Shown: piece by piece, positions 52,701 to 63,220 of the stretch
Layout: every line of letters starts with the position of its first letter
How positions within the stretch are numbered: the stretch's first letter is position 1
Source of the DNA: Pyxicephalus adspersus
Taxonomy: Eukaryota > Chordata > Amphibia > Anura > Pyxicephalidae
Direction of reading: 5' to 3'
NCBI RefSeq assembly: GCF_032062135.1
Contig: NC_092866.1
Coordinates: forward strand, 24,484,304 to 24,548,303
DNA: 64,000 nt
Notes under the pieces: generated by a model
What the model was told of the DNA's origin: nothing
Databases searched by the model: none
What the model saw: the letters and a program-made list of their open reading frames with translations, nothing else
Translations under genes and position numbers: made by a program

Positions 52701-55675
52701 GCCCATCATATTTGAATTGCAGATGGATACAGAATAACTTAATCACCCACAGGCCACATGTACCGCTTGAAAAAGCCTGTCAGATCACTATACCTAAGCT
52801 TGTGATAAATACAAGAGGATGTTGGACCCTATGCTGGTCAACATCATATAAAATTAAAACAGAAACGTCTGTACTCTCCCTTTTTCTAGGAGATCATGTC
52901 AGAAGCATTTACCTTTTCTCCCCATGCTACTCAATAGCTCCTCAAATCTGCTGTCAGTTGCCATTAAAATACTGTATAGCATCGATGCATAAAGTCCCTC
53001 TGCCCAAATATAATACTGCTTGCTCCTAATGATTAGCTACACAATAACTGGTTGGTTCTTCAGGCTGCAGTGGATCAGGGTGGTGTGTCACCAGTGATAA
53101 ACTAATATCTTGCCATTATTATATTGCCACAGTAATATTGTTGTAAGTTCATTTTACAAGGACATAACATGTAAACATTATACTTATGTTAAAATCAAAT
53201 ATTAAATCAAAGGATACAACAAACAATATTAAAACTTATTATTAAAATAATAATTAACCTCTGCTGGCGTAAAACCTCTCATTGGCCTCAATTTTTTTCT
53301 TTCATCATTGTTGAAAGTGAATTATTTCCAAGGTATTTCCTTCAATTTGCATAGGATGTATGCTAAAAACTTACCCATACTGTTCATACCAAGTTCAAAT
53401 TCCCCAACCCCTGATAATAAATTTACTACGGCTGAATAACACATATGATAGCAGTATGTTAGTATTACTCATTGTAAAACTATGAAACCCCTCCAAAAGT
53501 TCTTCTTTACAAAATCAATTAATTCACAAGTTATCCAATATCATGATAATAAATAAATGCCATAATTAAAACATGTCCACTCTCCACAGTTTTTAGGTTT
53601 TATTACAGCACATTCTCTTTATTCTCACAAATATGCAAGCCATCTATTAGCATATCAAAACTGTTAATCAAACGGCTTATTCATTTCCTAGGGATTGACT
53701 TAATTTGCGATAAGAGGACTATAAGAGCGTTTTGGCTGATGGCAGCATGCCCTTTTTTTCTACAGTACAAATGTCTGAGTTTCATATGTGCTATTCATCC
53801 TTAAAGCAACTTGCTGTCACAACTGAACTGTAATGAATTCCATCTTTATGCCATTAGTCGGCTTTGGATGTTCACAAACACGAGCGAAGAACTCATTTTC
53901 CACTGCTTAAATTGTACAATGAGGCAAGCTACTAATTCTCTAAATGAAATGGTTTGTGGCCACTCAAGCAGAGATTTAATATATCATGGCAAATTAGGTT
54001 GATTTTAATAAATGACTTATCTTCCCTGAATACTTTACATATGCTTATGAGTGAATACAAATGGGTTGCAAACAGCAGAAAAGCTGGCTCATTTTCAGAG
54101 TAGATTACAACAGAAAAAAATGCTAAACTGAAAAATGTTGTTTGGCGCAAATAAATGAATTTGCATATAACAATGCTTCAAAATAACAAAATGTCTCACA
54201 TAGGACTCTAAAGGGATGTTTGTTCACATCAGATTCTTAGCATTTTAAAACAATGTATGGTTTATGACACATTTTTGCCTGCAGTGTAACCAAGCATGCT
54301 AGACACATTACAATAAATTATTAAGACAGGTGCACACTTTACTTTTATGTGAAAAAAAATCTATCTTAAGGTGCCTGCCACCATCAACATTTTAATTAGT
54401 TATGAGTCTGGGTAACAATAATCAACCACACAATAAATAAACAGTCCCAGTTAATAAAGAATGCAATGTAAATGCAAAACCCAATTTAATCAAGTGTACC
54501 TCTGGGGAATGGAGGTGTTAATCAACCCTAAAGTGGTCAATCATATATTAGTTGGTTCAGATAATATAAATGATTGCAGTCTTGGAAAATATAGTCTCAC
54601 TATTTAAAGCACACCACTAATTCACACAAACGTGTGGATGTAAAAACAAAAACAAAAAACAAGGATAGACATATATTGAAACAAGTCTTACTGAAGAATA
54701 AGACTAGATGTTTCTACGTGAAAATTTCCTTTTGGTTCAAAAACTCAGCTACAGTCTGTCTCTTTTTATACACTTGTTGAGAACCACCTATTTCACCTCT
54801 TGCATAAAAAAGTGAGGAAAGTGAGGATTAAGCCATATCGTCAATCACAGCCCACACATCTAACAGATTGGTTTCCCTCTTCTGATTGTCATATCATATT
54901 TTAATACCAAATAACTACATGCAAGAATGTGTTTTAAACATCAGAATATGATGGTGCCACTGTGTTTACTTGTTTGGTCAATGGAAAAGTTGACTTCAGG
55001 CATCCAACCCTGCCTTTACACATTCTAGTCTGCACCTGCAAAAAGTCAAATTCTTGGTAATGCTATTTATAAGGTTTCAATTTTTTTTAAATTAATTTTA
55101 CTATTGACACTCAGCCTGGCCCACATTGTTGCTACCCTGTACAGTGGGTGTAACAGATAATAGTTTGGAATCTAAATATCTAGAACCGAACTACTAGCAT
55201 AGTAGGAAGCCTTACCATTAGATTTTGCCAATTTTGTCAGCTCCAATTGAAGAATTGTAACTCCAAGCTTCCATGGATTATTTATTGTGCTTCACTGTTG
55301 CTGTCCATGTAGCATTCTCTAGCGATCTTGCTAAATACATTTTTTATCATACATTATTCAACCTTTTAAGTACTTTATACTGCAGTAAATTCTGTCCATT
55401 CAGTGGAATAAAGTTTTGTGTTTTATTGTTGGTGACATGAAATGGTTTATATGTAATGCACCAAATATAGTGTTGAAGATTATGCAATGCAGAGAATGTA
55501 CTTTAACTCAAAATTAATGAGCATTTCAGGGGGGTATTTTATGAACTATACCCTGGGCTCTGGCTGAACCTAGCAACTAAATAGACAAGTGCTAACTCAT
55601 TTTTTTAATAATCTTACTCAGATTTTGCCAAAATGTTTTTTTTTACGGTGAGCATTTTTTAGGTTTGACATATAT
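43775..55675. other. long repeat-poor stretch without recognised genes
   Basis: Nearly 12 kb in which I recognise neither exons nor clear transposon ends. Short open frames exist, the longest on the minus strand at 44419-44733, but none shows a domain or convincing splice sites. The blocks at 48720-49010, 50590-50840 and 53640-54180 have the composition I would expect of conserved non-coding elements and are treated in the findings. A block near 45160-45610 has LTR-like composition but no definable ends. Confidence 0.35.
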
Positions 55676-55680
55676 AACAA

Positions 55681-56178
55681 CAGGTATTCCCCGAGTTAAG
55701 CACATTTGACATACAGAGGACTACTAGATATGAACAGGGCCTCCCTGCTCACTCCTGTGCAGTATGAAGACTCTAAAGGGGGGAGGGAGCAGTTTGCATG
55801 ACTTGCAGAAGAAATCTTTTGCTAAACACAGCTGAGGTTGTGGGTGATCCTAACAGCTGAGCTGTAACATCTTGTAACTCTTTAATGACCAAGACAAACT
55901 CTGCTGTTGTTTCTTTTTGCATATCAAAGCACAGCTTACTCCAGAAGTTAATAAAATGTTTAGGCTTCATAAAGTTTTTTTTTTGCTTTGTTAGTGTTTA
56001 GCAAACAGTATTTGTATTTTTTACAATACCTGACATCACACTTCCTAATAATATGTTCAGACAAACATCTGTCCTAATTGCTTTTATTAAAATAATGTAC
56101 CTGCTCCAACCTACATACAAATTCAACTTAAGAACAAACCTACAGTCCCTATCTCGTATGTAAACCGGGGACTACCTG
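55681..56178. mobile_element. Tigger/pogo-like non-autonomous DNA element
   Basis: The left end is CAGGTATTCCCCGAGTTAAG and the right end, read on the minus strand, is CAGGTAGTCCCCGGTTTACA, so terminal inverted repeats are clear. CAGGTAGTCCCCG-like ends recall Tigger/pogo elements. The right flank begins with TA but the left flank is AA, so the expected TA duplication is not intact. About 498 bp, no transposase. Confidence 0.6.
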
Positions 56179-56765
56179 TAGTTTTTGGAGCCCTAGAGTT
56201 TGGTGTGTAAAGAGGGTGTTTTTTAAAAACTTAAAAATAAACTTTGTACAGATAATATAAAAACAAATTTATTATAACATTTTTATTCATACACATATGA
56301 ATTTATAAAACAAAGTCATTCAAATGCAGAATGTAATTGTAAAAACACAAAACAAAAAAAAAAACAGAACAAAGAATGCAAAAAATAATTTATAACAATC
56401 TGATAATTTAGACAAAGCAGCACCACACACTGATGCAAACAGAAAAGTCCAGCCCTGTATTATACTGAAAAGCTTGTGACAAAATTAAAATTAGATGTAT
56501 ATCCTATGTGACTAACAGCAGATAAAAGAACTGCAATTGTATCATTTTGTGCAATCTATTTCCAAATGTTTGCATGTTAATGCACATTCTTGGATTTTGA
56601 ACACTTGTCAAACATTTCATGAATGGAGTTCACAAAGCTGCTTTTAGAACTCTTAAATATTTATATGTGTTAGCACCTGATTGAAAACAAAAAAGAATGT
56701 GGTGATTAAAAAAAATGCAGGACTGAGAATGTGATATGCGGCCTGGATTTCTCTATTAAACTTGC

Positions 56766-56771
56766 TTTATT
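56766..56771 (-). promoter_or_regulatory. candidate polyadenylation signal of the rpgrip1-like gene
   Basis: AATAAA on the minus strand about 105 bases after the stop codon at 56874-56876. It is the first such hexamer downstream of the stop. Others occur further left, so the real 3' end needs transcript data. Confidence 0.4.
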
Positions 56772-56873
56772 ATCAACATATTAAATGCTGGTTGTTGGTT
56801 TCAAAGATCAAAACTGGAACAGGAGGAAGTAACAAAGTTTTTAAATTCTTTTTCCATGCATAAGCTTGGCTTA

Positions 56874-56965
56874 TTAATCCTGCATCAATGACCTCAGGGC
56901 CTCAGCAGCTTCAACTGTCACGGTCATCTTACCAATTATTTTTTCTCCAGACATAGAATCATAAA
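56874..56965 (-). CDS. rpgrip1l: rpgrip1-like terminal coding exon d
   Basis: The acceptor TTTCCTGATCCAG precedes TTTATGATTC. The coding part is 92 bases, ending in TAA at 56876-56874, with a second TAA directly after it. It encodes [20 protein letters not shown] and EALRSLMQD. The 3' untranslated region continues leftwards. Confidence 0.82.
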
Positions 56966-59900
56966 CTGGATCAGGAAACAAAATAAAAAAATAAAGTTAG
57001 AGAAAAAAAAAAACAGTTCACAGGACACATACACTTTTATGCTATATTTTGGTATAGTTTACAGCATAAAATCAACATTATAGTGTACACTGAACCTCCT
57101 ATCTAAGTGTGTCTTGTCTATATAAGCTGTTGGTTGTGCATTGCATTGTATCACAAAACACTTTCAAAATGAATCACCTGACACATTGTTCACATTCATA
57201 ATAAAAACAATGGAGTAGAAGAGCATTAAAAGGGCATCTTGCCTTTGGCACAGGACACCTAATAAAGCAATGACTGCTCACCACTGTGCAGTAAGTTACT
57301 ACAGAGCTAAGGCATATCAAACACGAAAAAATAAAATATCAAAGCCAAATACCAAACCTAGGTTTCCAAACGCGATATTGTTCCAAAAATAAAAATATCA
57401 GCCATTTCACAAAAATGAATGAAGATGCTGAAACACAGGAACAAGAATTTTAAAGTTGTACATATACAAGTTGAAGTAGGACTCCAAGCAAACAGCTACA
57501 GTTAGGTCCATAAATATTTGGACAGAGACAACTTTTTTCTAATTGTTCTAGTGGTTCTGAACATTACCACAATTATTTTAAATGAAACAACTCAGATGCA
57601 GTTGAACTGCAGACTTTCAGCTTTTATTTTTATTAGCTTGCATAAATTATTTTTTTTTATTATTTTTTATAAGCTTAGATTGCATAAAAATGAGAGGAAC
57701 TAACGCCTTTATTTAACACAATCAATTAACCTAAATTAGAAAAAAGTGTCCCTGTCCAAATATTTATGTACCTAACTGTATATACAGATGAACTACATAT
57801 GTGAAAGGGGTTGTAATTTTGCCACTTCAGTTCATGTATATATCTGAAAAGTTTTGTCCAGCTTGCGTTTTAAGACCACTTTTAAAGTCAGGTGCCATGT
57901 ACTTTAAGGTCTGCATTTCTCGTAGCGGATGCCCATGTGTGTAAAAAAAAAAAAAAAAAAAACACATGGTAACGACAAGCAATATTTTCAGACTTGTGAC
58001 CTAAACCCAAAACACTCAGCAGATTAGGCTTACTTGAGAATTTAAAAAATGTCTGTTTAACAACTGGCTTACGGCCACACAACTGACATCCTATGTCTTT
58101 GGCCACAGAACAAAAGTGGAAAGGATGGTACATTCACTGCTGATCCATCTGTGAGCACTACAACATCATGAATTGAAATGTCTGTCAAGATAATTGATGT
58201 CAGGAGTAGTAGAGGAAATAAACTCTGGTCCATCTTCAGCATGTAGAGGCAATGGAAGGGAGTAAAAATCTTCCTATAAATCAGACCGCCAGAGATGTTT
58301 CCATCAGACGATGGGTCGATCATTTAGGGTTATTATTACAATGCATAAAACCAACCAAGCATTAACTCATTCTTGTGGCTGTGTCATAATTGTCCAGTTT
58401 CACCCACTGGTAGCAGAATTCTTTAGCAATATGCAGACTTTAGTTCTAGTAGACACCTCAATGCGATTTATTAATCTTCAGCTCCAGGCACAAAACCTCC
58501 CATTTAATTATATTCATCAATAGCTATAAGCAATTTAAATTAACTTTATGTGTACCAAATCCTTTTACAAACACTGATATTACCCTATAAAAAATAGTGA
58601 TAACAGCAGAGGTGTGTGAGGGACCCCTGCAGGCCCACTCACTATTACAGGCTGCCTGTAATGGATAACTGCTTACTTCCACACTTTAACAAAAATGTTA
58701 ACTATTAGGCCACTACTTGCTTTCTTTGAAAAGTGTTTGATGTTTACACTAATTTTTTTTATCATATTCCAAAAAATTATAGCAATTATTTTAGGTACTA
58801 TACTACAATAGGTATAGAAACCTACTTTGAATTTTCTGGTTGATGACGTCTTTACCAGTCTGTAAGATATCTTTTAGGCTGATGCTACTAAATCCAATAT
58901 CATCGCACTCCAGGTCTTGCTCATCTTCTGGTGGGTCACTAACCACTGTAAATTTAATACTGACAAAAAAAATAATCATTAACAATCAAAAAAAGTAAAT
59001 GAAGAATTACAGTTTACCAAACTACAAAACAAAGAAATATATAATCTGAATGCATCTTTTACATTTCTTACACAGAATATAATTAAAGAAAAAAAATACA
59101 CTTACCTTTAATCCTGCAGGGCAGTCCAATCCATCCGGCTGTCGCTTCTATTGGGTCCCGCGTCATCCCGGCATCTGTCTTTGGGCCGGCACTCTGGGCA
59201 CCGCCATCTTCTCCTTTCTTCCTGCTTCTTCTTCCTACGTCAACCCGACCCAGGCGCGAAATCAGGCGACGTAGGTGGGAAAAAAACTTGCCAATCCCAA
59301 TTTTCTTTTATCAAGAGGGCTTCTTCTGTGCATGCATGAGATGCTCAGGCATGTGCAGAAGGAGCAACCAAGAGCCTCCCTGCGTGACGTAGGTATCCCG
59401 GGAGGCTCTGCGCTCCCATCAAATGTCGATTGCCTAGGCAATGGAGAATTAGGGGGCAGTGCTGCACCTTTTTTTTTTTATTTTACTCTACAAAAAAGGG
59501 TTGTCTACACTTTTATGTAAAGTGAAATTTCTCAGTTTAAGTACGCTTTAATGCCAAGCAAGGGCATATTTGGGTCTAAATAATGTAATGTGCAGCAACT
59601 GTGAATAAATTGTCAATATAATTTCATTATATAATCAGATGGATGAACCCAAAATGTGTGTAAAGTACAACCCTATTTTTCATAAATAGATAGATATAAA
59701 AGTAATATATAATTCACCTGTGATTCACATATAAAAAATACAATCAAGAAGAAAATGAGAATAATGTAGATCAATCGAGACACTGACAGGTAAGAAAAAT
59801 TTCAGGAAAAAAAAATTAGATTGTTTAAACATTGCCTGTAAGTACCACGCTATGGGACATGGCAACTTGATTCTGATTTAGACGGTTACTACTTTGCCTA

Positions 59901-62900
59901 ATAATTTCATTATTACACAAATAAACACCAGTTCTGAAATTTTGTTTTATGGAACATCTAGAAAACATTTACTACAATTTAGATTACCTTGAAATGCAGT
60001 CTGCCTATCTACTAGCAGTTATCCGGTTTCCTTGCTGAAAGGGTTATTACTAGCTCGTGATACAAAAAATTATGATCTGTTATTTATTTATTTCTTTGAC
60101 ACATTGATTAATAGGGACTGTGTCCCACAAACCCTTCTGTGACCTGACTTTGGATCAAAACTAACCACAGTAAAATGCTGCTTCCTCTGTAAAATGTGGA
60201 AAACACACACCCTTGGTAGCTTATGAAATTTAAGAAGGGCTTTTAAGAGTAAGAAAGATCTATGTGTTCTTTAAGCTGTATTTCAACATCCAGGCTCAGC
60301 AGCCAAGTTTTATTCCTCCTTTAAAACACTTAATTGCAGGGCAATGCATAAGATGCCTTGAATTTGTGGTTTGTGTAACAGTCAAACTCCATTTTGGGCT
60401 GGCTTCAGCATCAGAATTCAAGGCATGGTGGATTTTGATATTTCTTGGCATCAAAGATCAAACTGTGATCTGCTTGTAAAGATAACTGCTTTAACATTCT
60501 GAATAAACCTCATTGAAAATGTATTAAAAGTAGATCTTGGCTCTTTTGTGTAAACTCCAAAAAATGGCCTATTCTAAAAAACGTTTTCATTAATGTTACA
60601 GTTCAGTAAAAACACAGCCAGGCTTTCCCCTTAAGTATAAGGAACCATATGCCTTGGTGCTGCCTGTATGTATTGTGGTAAAGGAAAACATTTTGCACTT
60701 TAAGGCAAATAAATTTGCAGCTCTACCATGTACCAAAAATGACAGGAGTTAAAAACAAGGACACCATGCAGTTTTTCTTAACCTAATGTAATCCCATAAA
60801 TTTAGTTTTATCGCTGTCTTGTGGTTACATTTTTAGGTGAATGGGAGCGCAAAGCCTTTCAGGATATCTATGTCAGGCATCCCGGGAGGCTCTTGGGTGC
60901 TCCTTCTGCACATTCCCGAGCATCTCGTTCGTGGGGGAAAAAAAGTTTTTTTCTTCGAACCTACAACACCCGATCTTGCGCCTCGGTCGGGTGACGTAGG
61001 AAAAAGAACACGAAAGAAGAGACAAGGATGGCAGCTCGCGGATGGATGCTGGGACGACGTGGGACCTGATGGAAAAGACCTCCGGATGGATGGGACTGCC
61101 CTGCAGGATTGAAGGTAAATGGATTTTTTTGTTTTAGGCACTTTTGGGTTTAGTTTCTCTTTAAGTACAGAAAAATCATACAGTTAAATTAGGAAAAAGA
61201 GTTACATCATCCATGTTCACAAAATGACATTAAAGATTTAAGAAACTCCAATAAAAATTTCTTTGTTCCATACATTCAGGTTTAAATTTCTATTACAATA
61301 AACGAATAACAGTAAAAGTTATGTGAAGATAGCACCAAAAAGAGTACCTGGTAAAAAATGCTCCAGTGCTATTTTTTGTTTTAAATTTCAGCTCTGCTAC
61401 AAAACCAGGAATGAAGCAATATCTATTCTCTGAAGCAAACCTGAGGTCTTTTATGAAGTGTTTTGGGCAGTTTTAAAGCACAAAAATGCATGCAAAAACA
61501 GTTAACAGAGGACCAAATAGGTCTGTTTATTATCCTTCATTTTATAGGCCACAGGTTGTGACAGTTTTCATGCAGATGCTCAAAACAGGGTCTGGGGTGG
61601 TTTGCACCTTTGCCGTCTCCATAGACTTGCATTAGAAGTGTTTAAAAATGCCTAAAAAGGCTTGTACAGGCGTTTTTTATGCCTAGTGCCTAATATTTTG
61701 TTTTTTCTTAACTAGGTTTTAAAAAAGCGTAAAACTTCTGTACAGGCAGTTGCAAACGACTGCTAAAAACAGGCCTTCTTGTCTGAAAACAATATTGGAT
61801 GCCTAGCTGTGCATAGTAGGCATCTAGGAGCAGTAAGGCCACTTTTTTGCCGCAGTTCTTAACAAGCCTTTATTGTGTATTGCTACTTTGAAGAGAGCTC
61901 ATTGGTCCCCTACATCTTAAAAACTATGTTTGCTAGATGGGTTCATTCAGAGTACCTTGCACTGTTGGGGTCTGGATCCTCCAACAGAGCCCTTATGGAC
62001 TCTCGTCTTGATTGGTTGTTTACTTTATCCAAATGTATCACTGCAATGATGCAAGAAAAAGTGTTGGTGAAGAGCATACATTATATAACATGTGACCGTA
62101 TTACAGTATAATTCAAGCCAAAATCTTTGATTTATTTGTAGAGAGAGCAGCAAAATATTAGGAAGATTTCCCTTCACCTCCTGTCAAATTAGAATGTGAT
62201 CTCCCAAACTTTACAGAAAAAAAATGTCATGAGACTGGAAATGGGTTTTAAATACTGTGCATACCTTTCTGCCTTGGTAACAATGGGCCCACAATTTCTT
62301 GTCTTGGCATTGCATGGGAAACTATCCCCGGAAGGATCCCAGACAGCTAAAGATAATGGTCCTGATTTATTAAAGCTCTTCAAGACTGGACAAGATACAC
62401 TTTCATCAGTGAAGCTGGGTGATCCAGAAAATCTGGAATGGACTTCCTAAGTCATTTGCTATTTGTTAGTATATTTTTTCAATCCTGGACCAGGTCCATT
62501 TCAGGTTTGCTGGATCACCCAGCCTCACTGTTGAAAGAGCACCTTCGGCAGCCTTGGAGAGCTTTAATAAATCAGGCCCAAATGCTCAAGGTTTAAAAAT
62601 GTGCTAGACTTAGGTTTTACAAAACTTGATAGACTAGGGAGGAGTAAAAACATAACATCATGTGGAGTTCCCTATGGACATCAATGGGGTGACACAAAAT
62701 TGAATTGATATAGGCCATTATTCCAAAATTTTCTGTATTTGGGGCTGAAGTTTGCATACTGAACTCTCTTTTTAATATTATACATAAATCCTAACTCAAA
62801 ATACATTAAATAATTCATAAAAATAAATGTAGGCATTAATGTAGATACAATAATAAAATCAGTTTAAGTTAGGCAACATTTAGTGGTGTTTTTCTTGAAA

Positions 62901-63220
62901 TATTCCATGATGTAGTCTTTGTGGAGAAAAATGAATTTACTTTTTAAAATACTTCATATATTTTAAATGTACCATCAGCTTCCTATTCTAATTTATCTCG
63001 TTAGGGAGGTCACAATAAACCTTGACACCTTACCGTTGCTGTAGTTGTAGTGGATTATCTGCCCATTTCTGGGTTTCGGTAGAGACATTGGGGTTTCCTC
63101 AGCTGGAAGGTTGCCAAGTTTGTACTCTATAAACAGTTTCTTTATGGTTTCATTTTGTGCCACTTCTGAATTAATGTCCAGACCCAAAGACATAATTTCA
63201 ATGCACATCTTCTCTGACAG
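56874..63220 (-). CDS. rpgrip1l: RPGRIP1-family ciliary protein, 3' end of gene (four exons), likely rpgrip1l
   Basis: This gene encodes a scaffold of the ciliary transition zone that binds RPGR and nephrocystins. Only its C-terminal RPGR-interacting, C2-like domain is in the window. Joining exons 63034-63220, 61956-62040, 58826-58959 and 56874-56965 gives 498 bases, 165 codons plus TAA, with no stop and with matching phases at every junction (G|TG, AG|T, A|TT). Landmarks in order: [100 protein letters not shown], and [19 protein letters not shown] at the end. The family pattern EETPxSLPKP, YNYSNVIxx[17 protein letters not shown] and GKxxVTVEA is, from memory, closer to RPGRIP1L than to RPGRIP1. 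All introns follow GT-AG. Upstream exons lie to the right of the window. The alternative is RPGRIP1. Confidence 0.85.
57499..57778. mobile_element. Tc1-type MITE in an intron
   Basis: CAGTTAGGTCCATAAATATT at the left and AATATTTATGTACCTAACTG at the right are inverted complements apart from one or two bases, flanked on both sides by TA (57497-57498 and 57779-57780). CAGTTAGGTCCATAAATATTTGGACA is a known style of Tc1/mariner terminus in frogs and fish. It is 280 bp long, non-coding, and lies in the intron between exons c and d of the rpgrip1-like gene. Confidence 0.88.
58826..58959 (-). CDS. rpgrip1l: rpgrip1-like exon c
   Basis: 134 bases. The acceptor TTTTTTTTGTCAG precedes TATTAAATTT, and the donor is A|GTAGGT. 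It encodes the most diagnostic block, [16 protein letters not shown], followed by [20 protein letters not shown] and INQKIQ. Confidence 0.88.
59083..59551. mobile_element. TTAA-flanked frog MITE (copy 1, in intron)
   Basis: TTAA stands at both ends (59083-59086 and 59548-59551). The interior contains TTTAATCCTGCAGGGCAGTC, CCTACGTCAACCCGACCCAG, ATGCTCAGGCATGTGCAGAA, GGTATCCCGGGAGGCTCTGC and TAAGTACGCTTTAA. A second copy at 60836-61165 is in the opposite orientation, and partial copies lie at 31505-31783 and 12185-12265. TTAA ends suggest piggyBac-type mobilisation. The short frames inside are not genes. Confidence 0.7.
60836..61165. mobile_element. TTAA-type frog MITE (copy 2, inverted, truncated)
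   Basis: Read on the minus strand it contains TTACCTTCAATCCTGCAGGG, CCCATCCATCCGGAGGTC, GAGCCTCCCGGGATGCCTGA and GCGCTCCCATTCACC, matching copy 1 at 59083-59551. The right end TTTCTCTTTAAG includes TTAA. The left end is cut short within the GCGCTCCCAT block. Overlapping open frames on both strands here are repeat-derived. Confidence 0.7.
61956..62040 (-). CDS. rpgrip1l: rpgrip1-like exon b
   Basis: 85 bases between TTGCATCATTGCAG and the donor G|GTACTC. The two leading bases complete the valine codon split after YNYSN, and the two trailing bases AG are completed by T of the next exon. It encodes [20 protein letters not shown] and DPDPNSA. Its length and phases are exactly what is needed to link its neighbours. 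Confidence 0.85.
62358..62579. mobile_element. palindromic MITE, complete copy in intron
   Basis: GGTCCTGATTTATTAAAGCT, TTCAAGACTGGACAAGATAC, TTTCATCAGTGAAGCTGGGT and GATCCAGAAAATCTGGAATG on the left mirror CATTTCAGGTTTGCTGGATC, ACCCAGCCTCACTGTTGAAA, CCTTGGAGAGCTTTAATAAA and TCAGGCCC on the right. It is the most complete of the four copies in the window and lies in the intron between exons a and b. Confidence 0.8.
63034..63220 (-). CDS. rpgrip1l: rpgrip1-like exon a (first in window)
   Basis: 187 bases. The acceptor is a pyrimidine-rich tract ending TATGGTTAG before CTGTCAGAG, and the donor is G|GTAAGG. It begins in phase 0 and ends with one base of a codon. It encodes [13 protein letters not shown] through IIHYNYSN. 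A second AG nine bases into the exon (GTCAG) is an alternative acceptor that would shorten it. Confidence 0.82.

Noticed and set aside
59990..60050. Candidate minus-strand exon with CCTTTCAG acceptor and AAG|GTAATC donor
   Set aside because: All three frames contain stops, and the phased exon chain of the rpgrip1-like gene is complete without it.
60833..61141. Overlapping frames of 91 and 102 codons on opposite strands
   Set aside because: They fall within an inverted copy of a MITE found elsewhere in the window.
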